Under the pieces are notes generated by a model. That model was not told the origin of the DNA. It worked only from the letters and a program-made list of their open reading frames with translations, and did no database searches. The position numbers and the translations under genes are program-made. Below are positions 1 through 6,468 of a stretch of 9,357 bases of DNA, in pieces (positions within the stretch are counted from its first letter, which is position 1; every line of letters starts with the position of its first letter). The stretch comes from Candidatus Omnitrophota bacterium (GTDB taxonomy: Bacteria; Omnitrophota; Koll11; Gygaellales; JAQTUY01): contig JAQTUY010000056.1 of NCBI GenBank assembly GCA_028707105.1, positions 1 to 9,357 of the forward strand, in the 5' to 3' direction.

Positions 1-122
1 ATCTTCTTGTTCTTTGCCCAGACAAATGCCCCCAGCAATATGGAATAAAGCCCTACTATCAATAGGGGCAGCGCGTGGGGATTCAAGAAATAGCTGGAAG
101 GATTGAGTAACTCTCTAAGCAT
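1..122 (-). CDS. 5' end of a third membrane protein gene, cut by the window edge
   Basis: Reading the minus strand, an ATG at 122-120 follows immediately after the TAA stop (125-123) of the upstream phosphatase gene, and the frame stays open for 40 codons to the edge. A GGAGG lies 11 bases before this ATG, inside the end of the upstream gene, which supports the start. The visible peptide begins MLRELLNPSSYFLNPHAL and then has a hydrophobic stretch (LLIVGLYSILLGAFVW) followed by basic AKNKK. This resembles the first helix of the two upstream 7TM proteins (for example LLLGVFVFVKNPK), so it may be a third sensor with the same kind of membrane domain. Whether it ends in a phosphatase, a kinase or another output is outside the window. 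It is probably in the same operon as the upstream gene. Confidence 0.6.
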   Translation of the reverse strand, partial: MLRELLNPSSYFLNPHALPLLIVGLYSILLGAFVWAKNKK

Positions 123-2345
123 TTACTGCTGCGCCTCCAGGACTACCAGGGTGATATCGTCGTATTGCGGGTGGGTACCGATAAAAGAATAGACCTCGTC
201 CTTGATCACCCGCATTAACTCCGCCGCGGGTTTAGAACTATGCTTCTGGAAGGAACTGATAAGCCTGTCCAGGCCATACCTTTCTCCGTCGCGATTCTGG
301 GCCTCAGTGATCCCGTCGGTATAAAGCAAGATCTTATCTCCAGGATCAAGTTTGATCTCTTTATCTTCCAGGTAAGTTTCAATATTGGGCATCATCCCCA
401 GCATAAAACCGCCGCTGAGGATCGCCTCTACGGCGCCATGAGTAGCCCCGCCTACGACTACGGGGCCCCGGTTAGCCCTGCATATCAGGATATGCTCATG
501 CCCGGCGCTGGAGTAGGTAAAAGTCTTGGTATCAGCCTGCCACATAAAATACAACAAGGTCATGAACTTATGCCCGCCGATATGCTGGCTAAGGATCTGG
601 TTGGTCTTAATAAGGATCTGGCGCGGCGAATGTTCTTCCTGGGAAAGGGTCTGAATGGCGGTCTTGGCCATTGCCATCAAAAGCCCGGCCGCCACTCCCT
701 TGCCGGAAACATCGCCTATAACGACAGACAGTTTATCCGTGCCCGGCAAAGTAATAAAATCATAATAGTCTCCGCCTATCTCTTTTGCCGGCTGCATCAA
801 GCCCTGGACATTGAGCCCCCTGATGATCGGAAGCGTCTGTGGAAGAAGTGCCATCTGGATCTCTCTTCCCAGCTTCATCTCTTCAGCCATCCTCTCCTTT
901 TCTATAATATCTTCGTGGTGCAAGGCATTATCGATGGTGATGCCGATCTGGCGGCCCATGATCTCCAGGAGTTCTATATCCTTGCCGGTATAAAGTTGAA
1001 GATTCTCTTTTTTGCCGATACCCAAGAGCGCGTTGACCTTATTATCTATGGATACCGGTATAAGGACCTCCAGTTGATTCCGGTTCATAAAACCTAAAGC
1101 CTCCTGCCGGACAGATTCAAATTGAGGGTCAGCTTCGACCTGTTCTCTTTCCAGCGCTTTCTGATGCCGGTTTATCCATTGGCTCAAAGTATTATTATAA
1201 TCTAAGGTTATTCCTGATGGTTTATCGGCATCAGCAAGGTTCTCGTAGCTAAGAGCGCCGGCTTGCGTATAGTCAAGCTGGCCTGGCTGCCGGACCAATA
1301 CCAGTCCGTTGCGGATATAAAGTATTTCCTTAAGTTCCTTAAATAGGCGCGCGATAACGCTGTTAATATCCAACTCGCTTCCGATCTTTTGGCCGATCTC
1401 CGCCAAAACGACATAATAATCATACTTACGCCGCCGGAAAAGATGATCGATGACAGGCTTTAACTTTTGGTAGTAGGCGAGAAAAACGGTCAGCGCTATA
1501 GAATCTATGATAATTATCCAGAGCGCGGATAAATCGGCCATCCAGGTTTTGACCAGGTTATGGATGATAGCCACGGGCATTATGAGCATGGCGATAGTCA
1601 AAAGCCAGAGGATCGTTTTATGAATAACGGTATCTATTTCAAAAGCGCGGTAGCGCACGATAGCGAAACTGGCAGCGATAATATATATCACCGTAAAAGA
1701 ACTGCCGAAAGGGAAGATATTGATATTAAAGACCGGGAAAAAGTTGGTCGCTCCTCCGACAACGCTGATCGCCAGCCCGCCGGCTATCAAGGCGGTCTGC
1801 TTTTGGGCAACGCCCTTAGCGACAAACAAATGCTTAAACAAGATCACCAATGCGTAGTTCCAGGTCAGCACAAAAAAAACGGTGAAAAACCAGTATATTA
1901 TTCCGCTGTCCGGATAGAACTTAAAAAATGTCTTAGGGGACAAAGAGGGGATAAACGAGCGCAGCGATATTATACCCAGGATAAATATGGTCAATCCCGT
2001 TATCGCCGATATTTTTGTTATGATCCTGTTCTTCTTCTTGATAAACTCTTCGGTAAAAACGACCACGAATATAGACAGGAAGATCGCGGAATAGTTGGCT
2101 ATGCGGTTGTAAAGAAGCGCTGAGGCGTAATCCTTGGCGACCGACCAGAGGTAAATAAAAAAAGCCCAGCTGCTGAAAGAGGTGACAAAAAGAAACCAAC
2201 AGACCTTCAGCCTTTCCTTATATCCTTTTGCCAGGACGAAAGAACCCACAATTATACTAAAAATTGAAGCCAGCAGGACACCCAGAGAATAGTATGTCCC
2301 CCAATGCCCGCTGATATTCATATCAACAGTATTAAAAAACGCCAT
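123..2345 (-). CDS. Membrane-anchored 7TM-GAF-SpoIIE (PP2C) serine phosphatase, RsbU-like, copy 1
   Basis: Predicted 740-residue sensor phosphatase that would dephosphorylate a phospho-Ser STAS antagonist in a partner-switching relay. Residues about 18-300 are hydrophobic with some seven membrane segments and include RYRAFEIDTVIHKT (231-244), typical of the 7TM region found at the N-terminus of some histidine kinases. Residues about 310-480 look like a GAF domain. A helical linker with EEMKLGREIQMALLPQ (488-503) leads into the PP2C/SpoIIE domain, which keeps the metal-binding motifs GGDYYDF (524-530), GDVSGKG (544-550), TDG (676-678) and YDD (728-730), so it should be active. The start is backed by GGAGG four bases upstream. 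It follows its paralogue at 2457-4679 with a 111-bp gap that holds a possible promoter. It differs from the paralogue by about 10 extra residues near 627-638, where the DNA is palindromic. The signal sensed is unknown. Confidence 0.92.
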   Translation of the reverse strand: MAFFNTVDMNISGHWGTYYSLGVLLASIFSIIVGSFVLAKGYKERLKVCWFLFVTSFSSWAFFIYLWSVAKDYASALLYNRIANYSAIFLSIFVVVFTEEFIKKKNRIITKISAITGLTIFILGIISLRSFIPSLSPKTFFKFYPDSGIIYWFFTVFFVLTWNYALVILFKHLFVAKGVAQKQTALIAGGLAISVVGGATNFFPVFNINIFPFGSSFTVIYIIAASFAIVRYRAFEIDTVIHKTILWLLTIAMLIMPVAIIHNLVKTWMADLSALWIIIIDSIALTVFLAYYQKLKPVIDHLFRRRKYDYYVVLAEIGQKIGSELDINSVIARLFKELKEILYIRNGLVLVRQPGQLDYTQAGALSYENLADADKPSGITLDYNNTLSQWINRHQKALEREQVEADPQFESVRQEALGFMNRNQLEVLIPVSIDNKVNALLGIGKKENLQLYTGKDIELLEIMGRQIGITIDNALHHEDIIEKERMAEEMKLGREIQMALLPQTLPIIRGLNVQGLMQPAKEIGGDYYDFITLPGTDKLSVVIGDVSGKGVAAGLLMAMAKTAIQTLSQEEHSPRQILIKTNQILSQHIGGHKFMTLLYFMWQADTKTFTYSSAGHEHILICRANRGPVVVGGATHGAVEAILSGGFMLGMMPNIETYLEDKEIKLDPGDKILLYTDGITEAQNRDGERYGLDRLISSFQKHSSKPAAELMRVIKDEVYSFIGTHPQYDDITLVVLEAQQ
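445..466. repeat. Small GC-rich palindrome inside the PP2C domain of copy 1
   Basis: GCCCCG (445-450) and CGGGGC (461-466) form a perfect 6-bp inverted repeat around a 10-base loop, and a second palindrome GGGGCCCC (462-469) overlaps its right arm. On the coding strand this DNA encodes part of GPVVVGGATH, a stretch of about 10 residues missing from the 740-residue paralogue, where RDRSTQVEEIQ lies between the same flanking motifs (HILICR and SGGFMLGM). It looks like an in-frame insertion of about 30 bp in a surface loop. Whether it is a mobile micro-element or simple divergence cannot be told from one copy. Confidence 0.45.
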
Positions 2346-2416
2346 TGCGCCTCCAAAATATAAAAACTTACCTTTTTTTATTCCAATATAGGATTTTACA
2401 GGTGTTGTCCGTTAAG

Positions 2417-2445
2417 ATTATACAATAAACCGCGCTTTAGGGATA
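2417..2445 (-). promoter_or_regulatory. Possible promoter for phosphatase copy 1
   Basis: On the minus strand the gap between the two phosphatase genes has a perfect TATAAT (2422-2417) about 72 bases before the ATG at 2345. The hexamer 17 bases upstream (TATCCC, 2445-2440) is a poor -35, so the call rests on the -10 alone. If real, the leader would be about 65 nt and the downstream phosphatase could be expressed apart from the STAS-HD-GYP-phosphatase unit. No convincing terminator hairpin was seen after the upstream gene. Confidence 0.35.
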
Positions 2446-2456
2446 GAAAAAAGAGT

Positions 2457-4679
2457 TTATTCTGCTTCAAGGACGACCAGGGTTATATCGTCATATTGCG
2501 GCTGGGCACCGATAAAACCATAGACTTCATCTTTGATCGATTGCATCAATTCTCCGGCGGGTTTTTGGCTGTGCTTCTGAAAGGATTCTTTTAATCTTGT
2601 CAAATTGAATCTATCCCCGGACGTATTCTCCGCCTCAGTTACCCCATCGGTGTAAAGCAGGACTTTATCGCGGGACTGTAATTTAACTTCTTTTTCCTCC
2701 AGGTAGGTATCAATATCGGCGATCATTCCCAGCATAAATCCTCCGGATTGGATCTCCTCAACCTGCGTAGACCGGTCCCTGCAGATCAAAATATGCTCAT
2801 GCCCGGCTGAAGAATAGACCAGGGTCTGATCTTGGGGCTGCCAGACAAAATATAGAAGGGTCATGAATTTCTGCGCCTGAATATTCTGATAAAGCATCTG
2901 GTTAATGCGCATAAGCAGCCGCTTGGGAGCGACATTCTCCTGAGAAAGGGTATGGATGGTAGCTTTGACCATAGACATCAAAAGCCCGGCCGCCACACCC
3001 TTACCCGACACGTCTCCGATCACTATAGCTAATTTTCCCTTATCCGGCATACTCACAAAGTCATAGTAATCTCCGCCGATCTCTTTAGCCGGCTGCATCA
3101 AGCCCTGAACATTTAAACGTGCTACATCCGGTGTCTTTTGAGGCAGCAGCGCCATCTGGATCTGCCGGCCCATCTTCATCTCTTCTTCCAGCCTTTCTGT
3201 TTCAGCTAATTGTTCATAGTGCAGGGCGTTGAAAACAGTCACCCCGGCTTCCTGTCCCAGCTTCTTTAGAAGCTCAATGTCTTTAACGGTATAAGCCTGC
3301 AGATTCTCCTTTTTGCCCAGGCCTAAAAGAGCGTTAACCTCGCCTTTTACCAATAAAGGCACCATCACTTCTACGTCGTGCGCCTGAAAACATGCCGAGG
3401 CCGCCCCCTTGATCTTCTCATATTTCGGATCGAATTCTACCTGTTCCCTTTCTATGACATCCTGTTGGGCGACAAACCATTGGGCAAGGTCCGTGGCGCG
3501 GTCAATTTCTCTTTCTGATTCAGCCATACACTTCCTTTCCTCTTCGCTGAATACCTCCAGGACAGCGCGTTGCCTTATCCCGTTGATTTCTTTATATCCA
3601 CGCCTTCCCATTATAGAATAACGGCCCTGATCTTTCGTTAATACATACAACACGGCGTTGCGCAGATACATTGCCTCGCAAACCTCAGTCAAGAGCTGAT
3701 AAGAAAGGTCCTCGATGCTGATGGTTGTTGCGATCTTCTCGGCTACCTTGCCCAAGATAGTCTGATAGTCGTATTTACGGCGCCGGAAGAAATGGTCGAT
3801 GCGGGGGCGGAGACGGTTATAATAAGCGACAAAAAGAATAAGATAAACAGTGGCTAACAGGGTATTCACGACAACAACCTGCGATACTGACAGGCCCTTC
3901 AGCAAAAATGACATTAAGAGCGCTTCTATTAGCGCGGCAGGTAATACAAGCAGGAACACCGTACTTAACCATAACAGCGTCTTATGAATGACCGTATCGA
4001 TCTCCATAAGCTTGTACCTGACAATGGTAAAACCGATAATACATATGAATAAAAAGGCGCAGATATAGCCAAAAGGATAAATCTCTATGCCATAGTTTGG
4101 GATAAAATCCACACAGGCAGCACAATATATGCCAAAACCAATTAGATAAAACTTAATACGGCTTATTTGTATTGCGCTTAATTCTTTTCTTCTAAAAACA
4201 AGATAATATATCAGAAAACTTACTACAACATTGAGATTGCCAATAAAATAAACCAGGAAAAGAGGATGGACGATCCCCCTTTGAGGATAAAACCCCCAGA
4301 AAAATTTAACAGAATCCCCAATAAATAAAGAACTGGTGGGAAGCAATAAAACAAAGAATGCTCCTGCAATATATATCGTCCTGATGTAGACTTTAAATTT
4401 TTTATCTAATTTTAAAAGGATAAAAGCGTAATGTCCAAAAAAAGCGCTGATGAATGTCACCCCTGCATAAGCAAGTTTCATCAACAAATTAACTGTAGAT
4501 ATATCCTGAACATTATAGCCGAAAAAAGAAGAAAGCTGCCAGAGCATACTAACAAAACACATACCAGCAAAAATACGATTAGGCAGGCCTTTGGGGTTTT
4601 TAACAAAAACAAATACACCGAGTAAAAGGAATGCAATACCGGTTACAATATTAGCGATGGAATAAAGATTGAATGTCAT
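2457..4679 (-). CDS. Membrane-anchored 7TM-GAF-SpoIIE (PP2C) serine phosphatase, RsbU-like, copy 2
   Basis: Predicted sensor phosphatase of 740 residues, the same length and layout as its downstream paralogue. Residues about 8-290 contain some seven membrane helices with RYKLMEIDTVIHKT (221-234) near the end of the block, followed by basic RRRKYDY (299-305). A GAF-like region spans about 308-485. The linker EEMKMGRQIQMALLPQ (499-514) precedes the PP2C domain with GGDYYDF (535-541), GDVSGKG (555-561), TDG (677-679 area) and YDD (729-731), all the acidic metal ligands expected of an active SpoIIE/RsbU enzyme. The catalytic half is far more like copy 1 than the membrane half, so the two probably sense different cues and act on the same kind of substrate. 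Its ATG overlaps the stop of the HD-GYP gene as ATGA (4679-4676), indicating translational coupling; AAGGA lies three bases upstream. The likely substrate is one or both STAS proteins encoded nearby (inference). Confidence 0.92.
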   Translation of the reverse strand: MTFNLYSIANIVTGIAFLLLGVFVFVKNPKGLPNRIFAGMCFVSMLWQLSSFFGYNVQDISTVNLLMKLAYAGVTFISAFFGHYAFILLKLDKKFKVYIRTIYIAGAFFVLLLPTSSLFIGDSVKFFWGFYPQRGIVHPLFLVYFIGNLNVVVSFLIYYLVFRRKELSAIQISRIKFYLIGFGIYCAACVDFIPNYGIEIYPFGYICAFLFICIIGFTIVRYKLMEIDTVIHKTLLWLSTVFLLVLPAALIEALLMSFLLKGLSVSQVVVVNTLLATVYLILFVAYYNRLRPRIDHFFRRRKYDYQTILGKVAEKIATTISIEDLSYQLLTEVCEAMYLRNAVLYVLTKDQGRYSIMGRRGYKEINGIRQRAVLEVFSEEERKCMAESEREIDRATDLAQWFVAQQDVIEREQVEFDPKYEKIKGAASACFQAHDVEVMVPLLVKGEVNALLGLGKKENLQAYTVKDIELLKKLGQEAGVTVFNALHYEQLAETERLEEEMKMGRQIQMALLPQKTPDVARLNVQGLMQPAKEIGGDYYDFVSMPDKGKLAIVIGDVSGKGVAAGLLMSMVKATIHTLSQENVAPKRLLMRINQMLYQNIQAQKFMTLLYFVWQPQDQTLVYSSAGHEHILICRDRSTQVEEIQSGGFMLGMIADIDTYLEEKEVKLQSRDKVLLYTDGVTEAENTSGDRFNLTRLKESFQKHSQKPAGELMQSIKDEVYGFIGAQPQYDDITLVVLEAE

Positions 4680-5386
4680 GTATCCTTCTCGGCTAAAAAG
4701 AGCTCGATATCCTGGGTGGCCTGCCAGATCTGCTTTATCTTTTCTATGCGTTTCAAAAAGGCCCGCACGACCGCGGGGTCAAATTGCGTTCCGCTGCCCT
4801 CTTTTATCAGTTCAACAGCTTCGTCAAACCCGTAAGCCTCTTTATAAGGCCGCTTAGAGGTCAAAGCGTCAAAAACATCGGCGACCGATACTATTCTGCC
4901 GAACAACGGGATATCCGCGCCCCTTAACCCGTTAGGATACCCTGTGCCGTCAAATCTTTCGTGGTGGGTCATACTGATGGTCCGCGCTACCCTTAAAAGC
5001 GGAGCTTTGCTGTTTTTAAAAATATCCCCTCCCAGAGTAGTGTGCGTCTTCATCACTTCTCTCTCTTCAGGGGTAAGTCCGCCGGGCTTCTTGAGGATTG
5101 CATCGGGAATAACGATCTTTCCGATATCATGCATGGGGGAGGCGTAGCGCAGGTTATCTATGTCTTTTTTGGACAGGCCCATCTCGCGGGCTATCTCGGT
5201 CGAATAATCGGCGATCTTCACCAGGTGGGTGCCGGTAGATTCATCGCGGTATTCCGCGATCAGGGCGAACCTGAAGATCATCTCGGCGTAGGAATCGCGT
5301 ATCTCCGCGTAAGCCTTCTTTAAGTCGGCGTAGGTCTTGCTTATCTTCGCCTTATACTCAAAATAGCGGCTCTTTTTCTTCATCAT
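4676..5386 (-). CDS. HD-GYP domain protein, probable cyclic-di-GMP phosphodiesterase
   Basis: A 236-residue protein (numbering from the ATG at 5386) that should hydrolyse c-di-GMP in the cytoplasm. After a charged, helix-forming segment (about 10-40) comes a full HD-GYP domain: H54 in the GTHLVKIADY stretch, HDIGKI (86-91), the KPGGLT segment (100-105), HHERFDGTGYP (141-151) and ADVFDALTSKRPY (169-181). All catalytic and metal-binding positions of the family are present. Many relatives carry a response-regulator receiver domain ahead of this module; none is present here, so the input is unknown. The start is uncertain: tandem ATGs at 5386 and 5383 sit at the edge of the palindromic element, and a GTG at 5413 would add nine residues encoded by the element itself. 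None has a clear Shine-Dalgarno sequence. The gene ends in an ATGA overlap with the downstream phosphatase gene. Confidence 0.9.
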   Translation of the reverse strand: MMKKKSRYFEYKAKISKTYADLKKAYAEIRDSYAEMIFRFALIAEYRDESTGTHLVKIADYSTEIAREMGLSKKDIDNLRYASPMHDIGKIVIPDAILKKPGGLTPEEREVMKTHTTLGGDIFKNSKAPLLRVARTISMTHHERFDGTGYPNGLRGADIPLFGRIVSVADVFDALTSKRPYKEAYGFDEAVELIKEGSGTQFDPAVVRAFLKRIEKIKQIWQATQDIELFLAEKDT

Positions 5387-5535
5387 AAAAGGGGACGTTC
5401 CCCAAAGTACCACCCTGTCAGATTGTAACAGGTTTAGCTACAATGACTTACAAAGCCATTATTGATACTCTAACACTATTTACTACAATATGTTACGTGA
5501 AGGAAGGGTGGCTCCTGAGGGAACGTCCCCTTTTA
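5386..5535. repeat. 150-bp non-coding palindromic element, MITE-like
   Basis: TAAAAGGGGACGTTCCC (5386-5402) is repeated perfectly as its reverse complement at 5519-5535. Further matches fall in exactly the same register: CCACCCT (5410-5416) with AGGGTGG (5505-5511), and GTAACA (5425-5430) with TGTTAC (5491-5496). The whole stretch is therefore one long imperfect inverted repeat around an AT-rich centre with no ORF. It fills the gap between the STAS and HD-GYP genes exactly: on the minus strand its first three bases are the STAS stop TAA and its last base is the A of the HD-GYP ATG. TA at both ends fits a TA target-site duplication, although TA is also part of the palindrome. It could be a mobile element without its transposase or a REP-like element. 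As RNA it would form a long hairpin between two co-transcribed genes. A TACAAT on the minus strand (5427-5422) might act as a -10, but its -35 is poor. Confidence 0.7.
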
Positions 5536-5877
5536 TTTGAGGCCGTAGAAATCCTGCATCGCTTGCTCCTGGGTATCATAGATCTTGAACATCTTCTCCA
5601 GCTTAGTGATACCGAATAAAGACCTTACCTTTGGCGAGAGGTTAGCCAGAAAAACATTACCCTGGATCGTCTTCAGGCCTTTAGCCAGGTCGATCAGAGA
5701 AGCGAGCCCGGCGCTATCTATATATTCCAGGGCGCCGAAATCAAGAAGGACCTTACGATGGTTAGCGCGCACCAATTCCTTGAACATTTCTTTAAGATCA
5801 GCAACGGTATCGATATTTACTTCGCCCTCAATTAATAAGATAACAACTCCATCTCTTTCGCTCTGCTTGACTTGCAT
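5533..5877 (-). CDS. STAS-domain protein, anti-sigma-factor-antagonist-like (RsbV/SpoIIAA family)
   Basis: A 114-residue single STAS domain, the usual size for RsbV/SpoIIAA proteins, which switch partners according to phosphorylation of a Ser by an RsbW-type kinase. The motif YIDSAGLASL carries the conserved pair D54-S55, S55 being the position phosphorylated in SpoIIAA and RsbV. The strand pattern (VVILLIEGEVNIDT, KVLLDF, VFLANLSPKVRSLF) is typical. The ATG at 5877 is preferred over an upstream TTG at 5892 because GGGAGGAG lies just before it. It is clearly related to the STAS protein at 6469-6801 (shared INIDT or VNIDT, YIDS, PKV and a similar C-terminus). It leads the minus-strand gene set with HD-GYP and the phosphatases, so it is a natural substrate of those phosphatases. 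The stop codon lies in the palindromic element, which may have trimmed the C-terminus slightly. Confidence 0.92.
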   Translation of the reverse strand: MQVKQSERDGVVILLIEGEVNIDTVADLKEMFKELVRANHRKVLLDFGALEYIDSAGLASLIDLAKGLKTIQGNVFLANLSPKVRSLFGITKLEKMFKIYDTQEQAMQDFYGLK

Positions 5878-5879
5878 AT

Positions 5880-5887
5880 CTCCTCCC
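5880..5887 (-). promoter_or_regulatory. Shine-Dalgarno sequence that sets the STAS start
   Basis: GGGAGGAG on the minus strand lies two bases before the ATG at 5877, with the GGAGG core four bases from it. It falls inside the frame if the upstream TTG (5892) is used, which argues that the ATG is the true start. Confidence 0.6.
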
Positions 5888-5946
5888 AGCAAAAGGCGGT
5901 TCTCAGCGTTTCTTTAAGCGCGTACGCTGCTTCTTTCATCATAAAA

Positions 5947-5975
5947 ATGATATCTTGTTTAGACAACCTTTGCAA
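5947..5975 (-). promoter_or_regulatory. Sigma-70-like promoter for the minus-strand gene set
   Basis: On the minus strand TTGCAA (5975-5970) and TATCAT (5952-5947) are separated by 17 bases, the optimal spacing; they match the consensus hexamers at 4/6 and 5/6. The predicted transcription start is about 5940, giving a leader of some 60 nt before the STAS ATG. The leader begins near tandem ATGs (5942, 5939) that open a 36-codon frame ending inside the STAS gene. Confidence 0.5.
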
Positions 5976-6023
5976 GAGAAATAATGAATAATGATAAGAG
6001 AGAAAGCCTTCAGGCAAAACCCC

Positions 6024-6052
6024 TTGACCGATAAAGGGAGCATGTATATAAT
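6024..6052 (+). promoter_or_regulatory. Strong sigma-70-like promoter overlapping the kinase start
   Basis: TTGACC (6024-6029) and TATAAT (6047-6052) are exactly 17 bases apart, matching the consensus at 5/6 and 6/6. The -10 overlaps the ATG at 6051, so a transcript from this promoter would start around 6058-6060 and could begin at the in-frame ATG at 6060, making a leaderless mRNA. The same stretch also carries AAGGGAG (6034-6040) at proper distance for the ATG at 6051, which would need a promoter further upstream. The two readings exclude each other for any one transcript. Confidence 0.5.
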
Positions 6053-6464
6053 GAATACCATGGTAATCGAACAAAAACTCAAACTCAGCCTGAAAGACGT
6101 TCCCGGCCTGGTAGAGGGGATCCTGGAAAAAATGGAGTCGCTGGGCATATATAACGATATCCCCATGGAATTGCGCCTGGCGATCGAAGAAGCCCTGACC
6201 AATGCCGTCAAACACGGCAACAAACTCGATCCTGATAAGAATGTGTCTATCCGGGTCGAAACGTTCCCCGAGTCCGTACAGATAGAGGTCGAAGATGACG
6301 GCGCGGGATTCGACCATGGCAAAGTCCCCCTGCCCACCGACGATGAGAATATCTGGAAGACCAGCGGCAGAGGCGTCTTTTTGATCCGGCATTTTATGGA
6401 TAAAGCGGAGTATTCACAAGGCGGACGCAGGCTAAAGCTATGCAAGTGCCTCAAACCAAAATAA
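6051..6464 (+). CDS. RsbW/SpoIIAB-like ATP-binding serine kinase (HATPase_c_2)
   Basis: A 137-residue GHKL-fold protein of the anti-sigma-factor kinase type, expected to phosphorylate a STAS partner on Ser. The N-box is ELRLAIEEALTNAVKHGN (40-57), with E46/E47 and N51 in the catalytic and Mg-binding region; the G1 box is DDGAGFD (82-88) and the G2 box SGRGVFLI (105-112). The length matches the RsbW family. The start at 6051 was chosen because AAGGGAG ends ten bases upstream; an in-frame ATG at 6060 is possible if the message is leaderless, and 6042 or 5991 seem less likely. It is the first gene of the set leading into the STAS gene and mlaEFD, four bases before the STAS ATG. No sigma factor is visible, so its client may be the adjacent STAS protein alone (inference). 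Confidence 0.9.
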   Translation: MNTMVIEQKLKLSLKDVPGLVEGILEKMESLGIYNDIPMELRLAIEEALTNAVKHGNKLDPDKNVSIRVETFPESVQIEVEDDGAGFDHGKVPLPTDDENIWKTSGRGVFLIRHFMDKAEYSQGGRRLKLCKCLKPK

Positions 6465-6468
6465 AAAT

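Noticed and set aside
240..1097. 285-codon plus-strand frame opposite the PP2C/GAF half of copy 1
   Set aside because: It is antisense to strongly conserved catalytic motifs (GGDYYDF, GDVSGKG) and shows no domain of its own; its length is a side effect of codon use on the real gene.
1560..2123. 187-codon plus-strand frame opposite the membrane half of phosphatase copy 1
   Set aside because: Its sequence is highly charged and low in recognisable structure, and it lies antisense to a clear 7TM coding region with good motifs and a ribosome binding site.
2435..2470. Possible terminator after phosphatase copy 2 (CTCTTTTTTC on the minus strand)
   Set aside because: There is a T run, but no stable GC-rich hairpin could be found in front of it.
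5417..5504. A small gene inside the palindromic element
   Set aside because: The AT-rich centre has no start with a ribosome binding site and no frame of useful length on either strand.
5386..5535. CRISPR repeat or phage attachment site
   Set aside because: There are only two inverted copies, no direct repeats with spacers, and no tRNA or integrase nearby.
5832..6392. 186-codon minus-strand frame across the divergent region
   Set aside because: Most of it is antisense to the RsbW-like kinase with its N, G1 and G2 boxes. Only its last 36 codons are mentioned, as a possible leader ORF.
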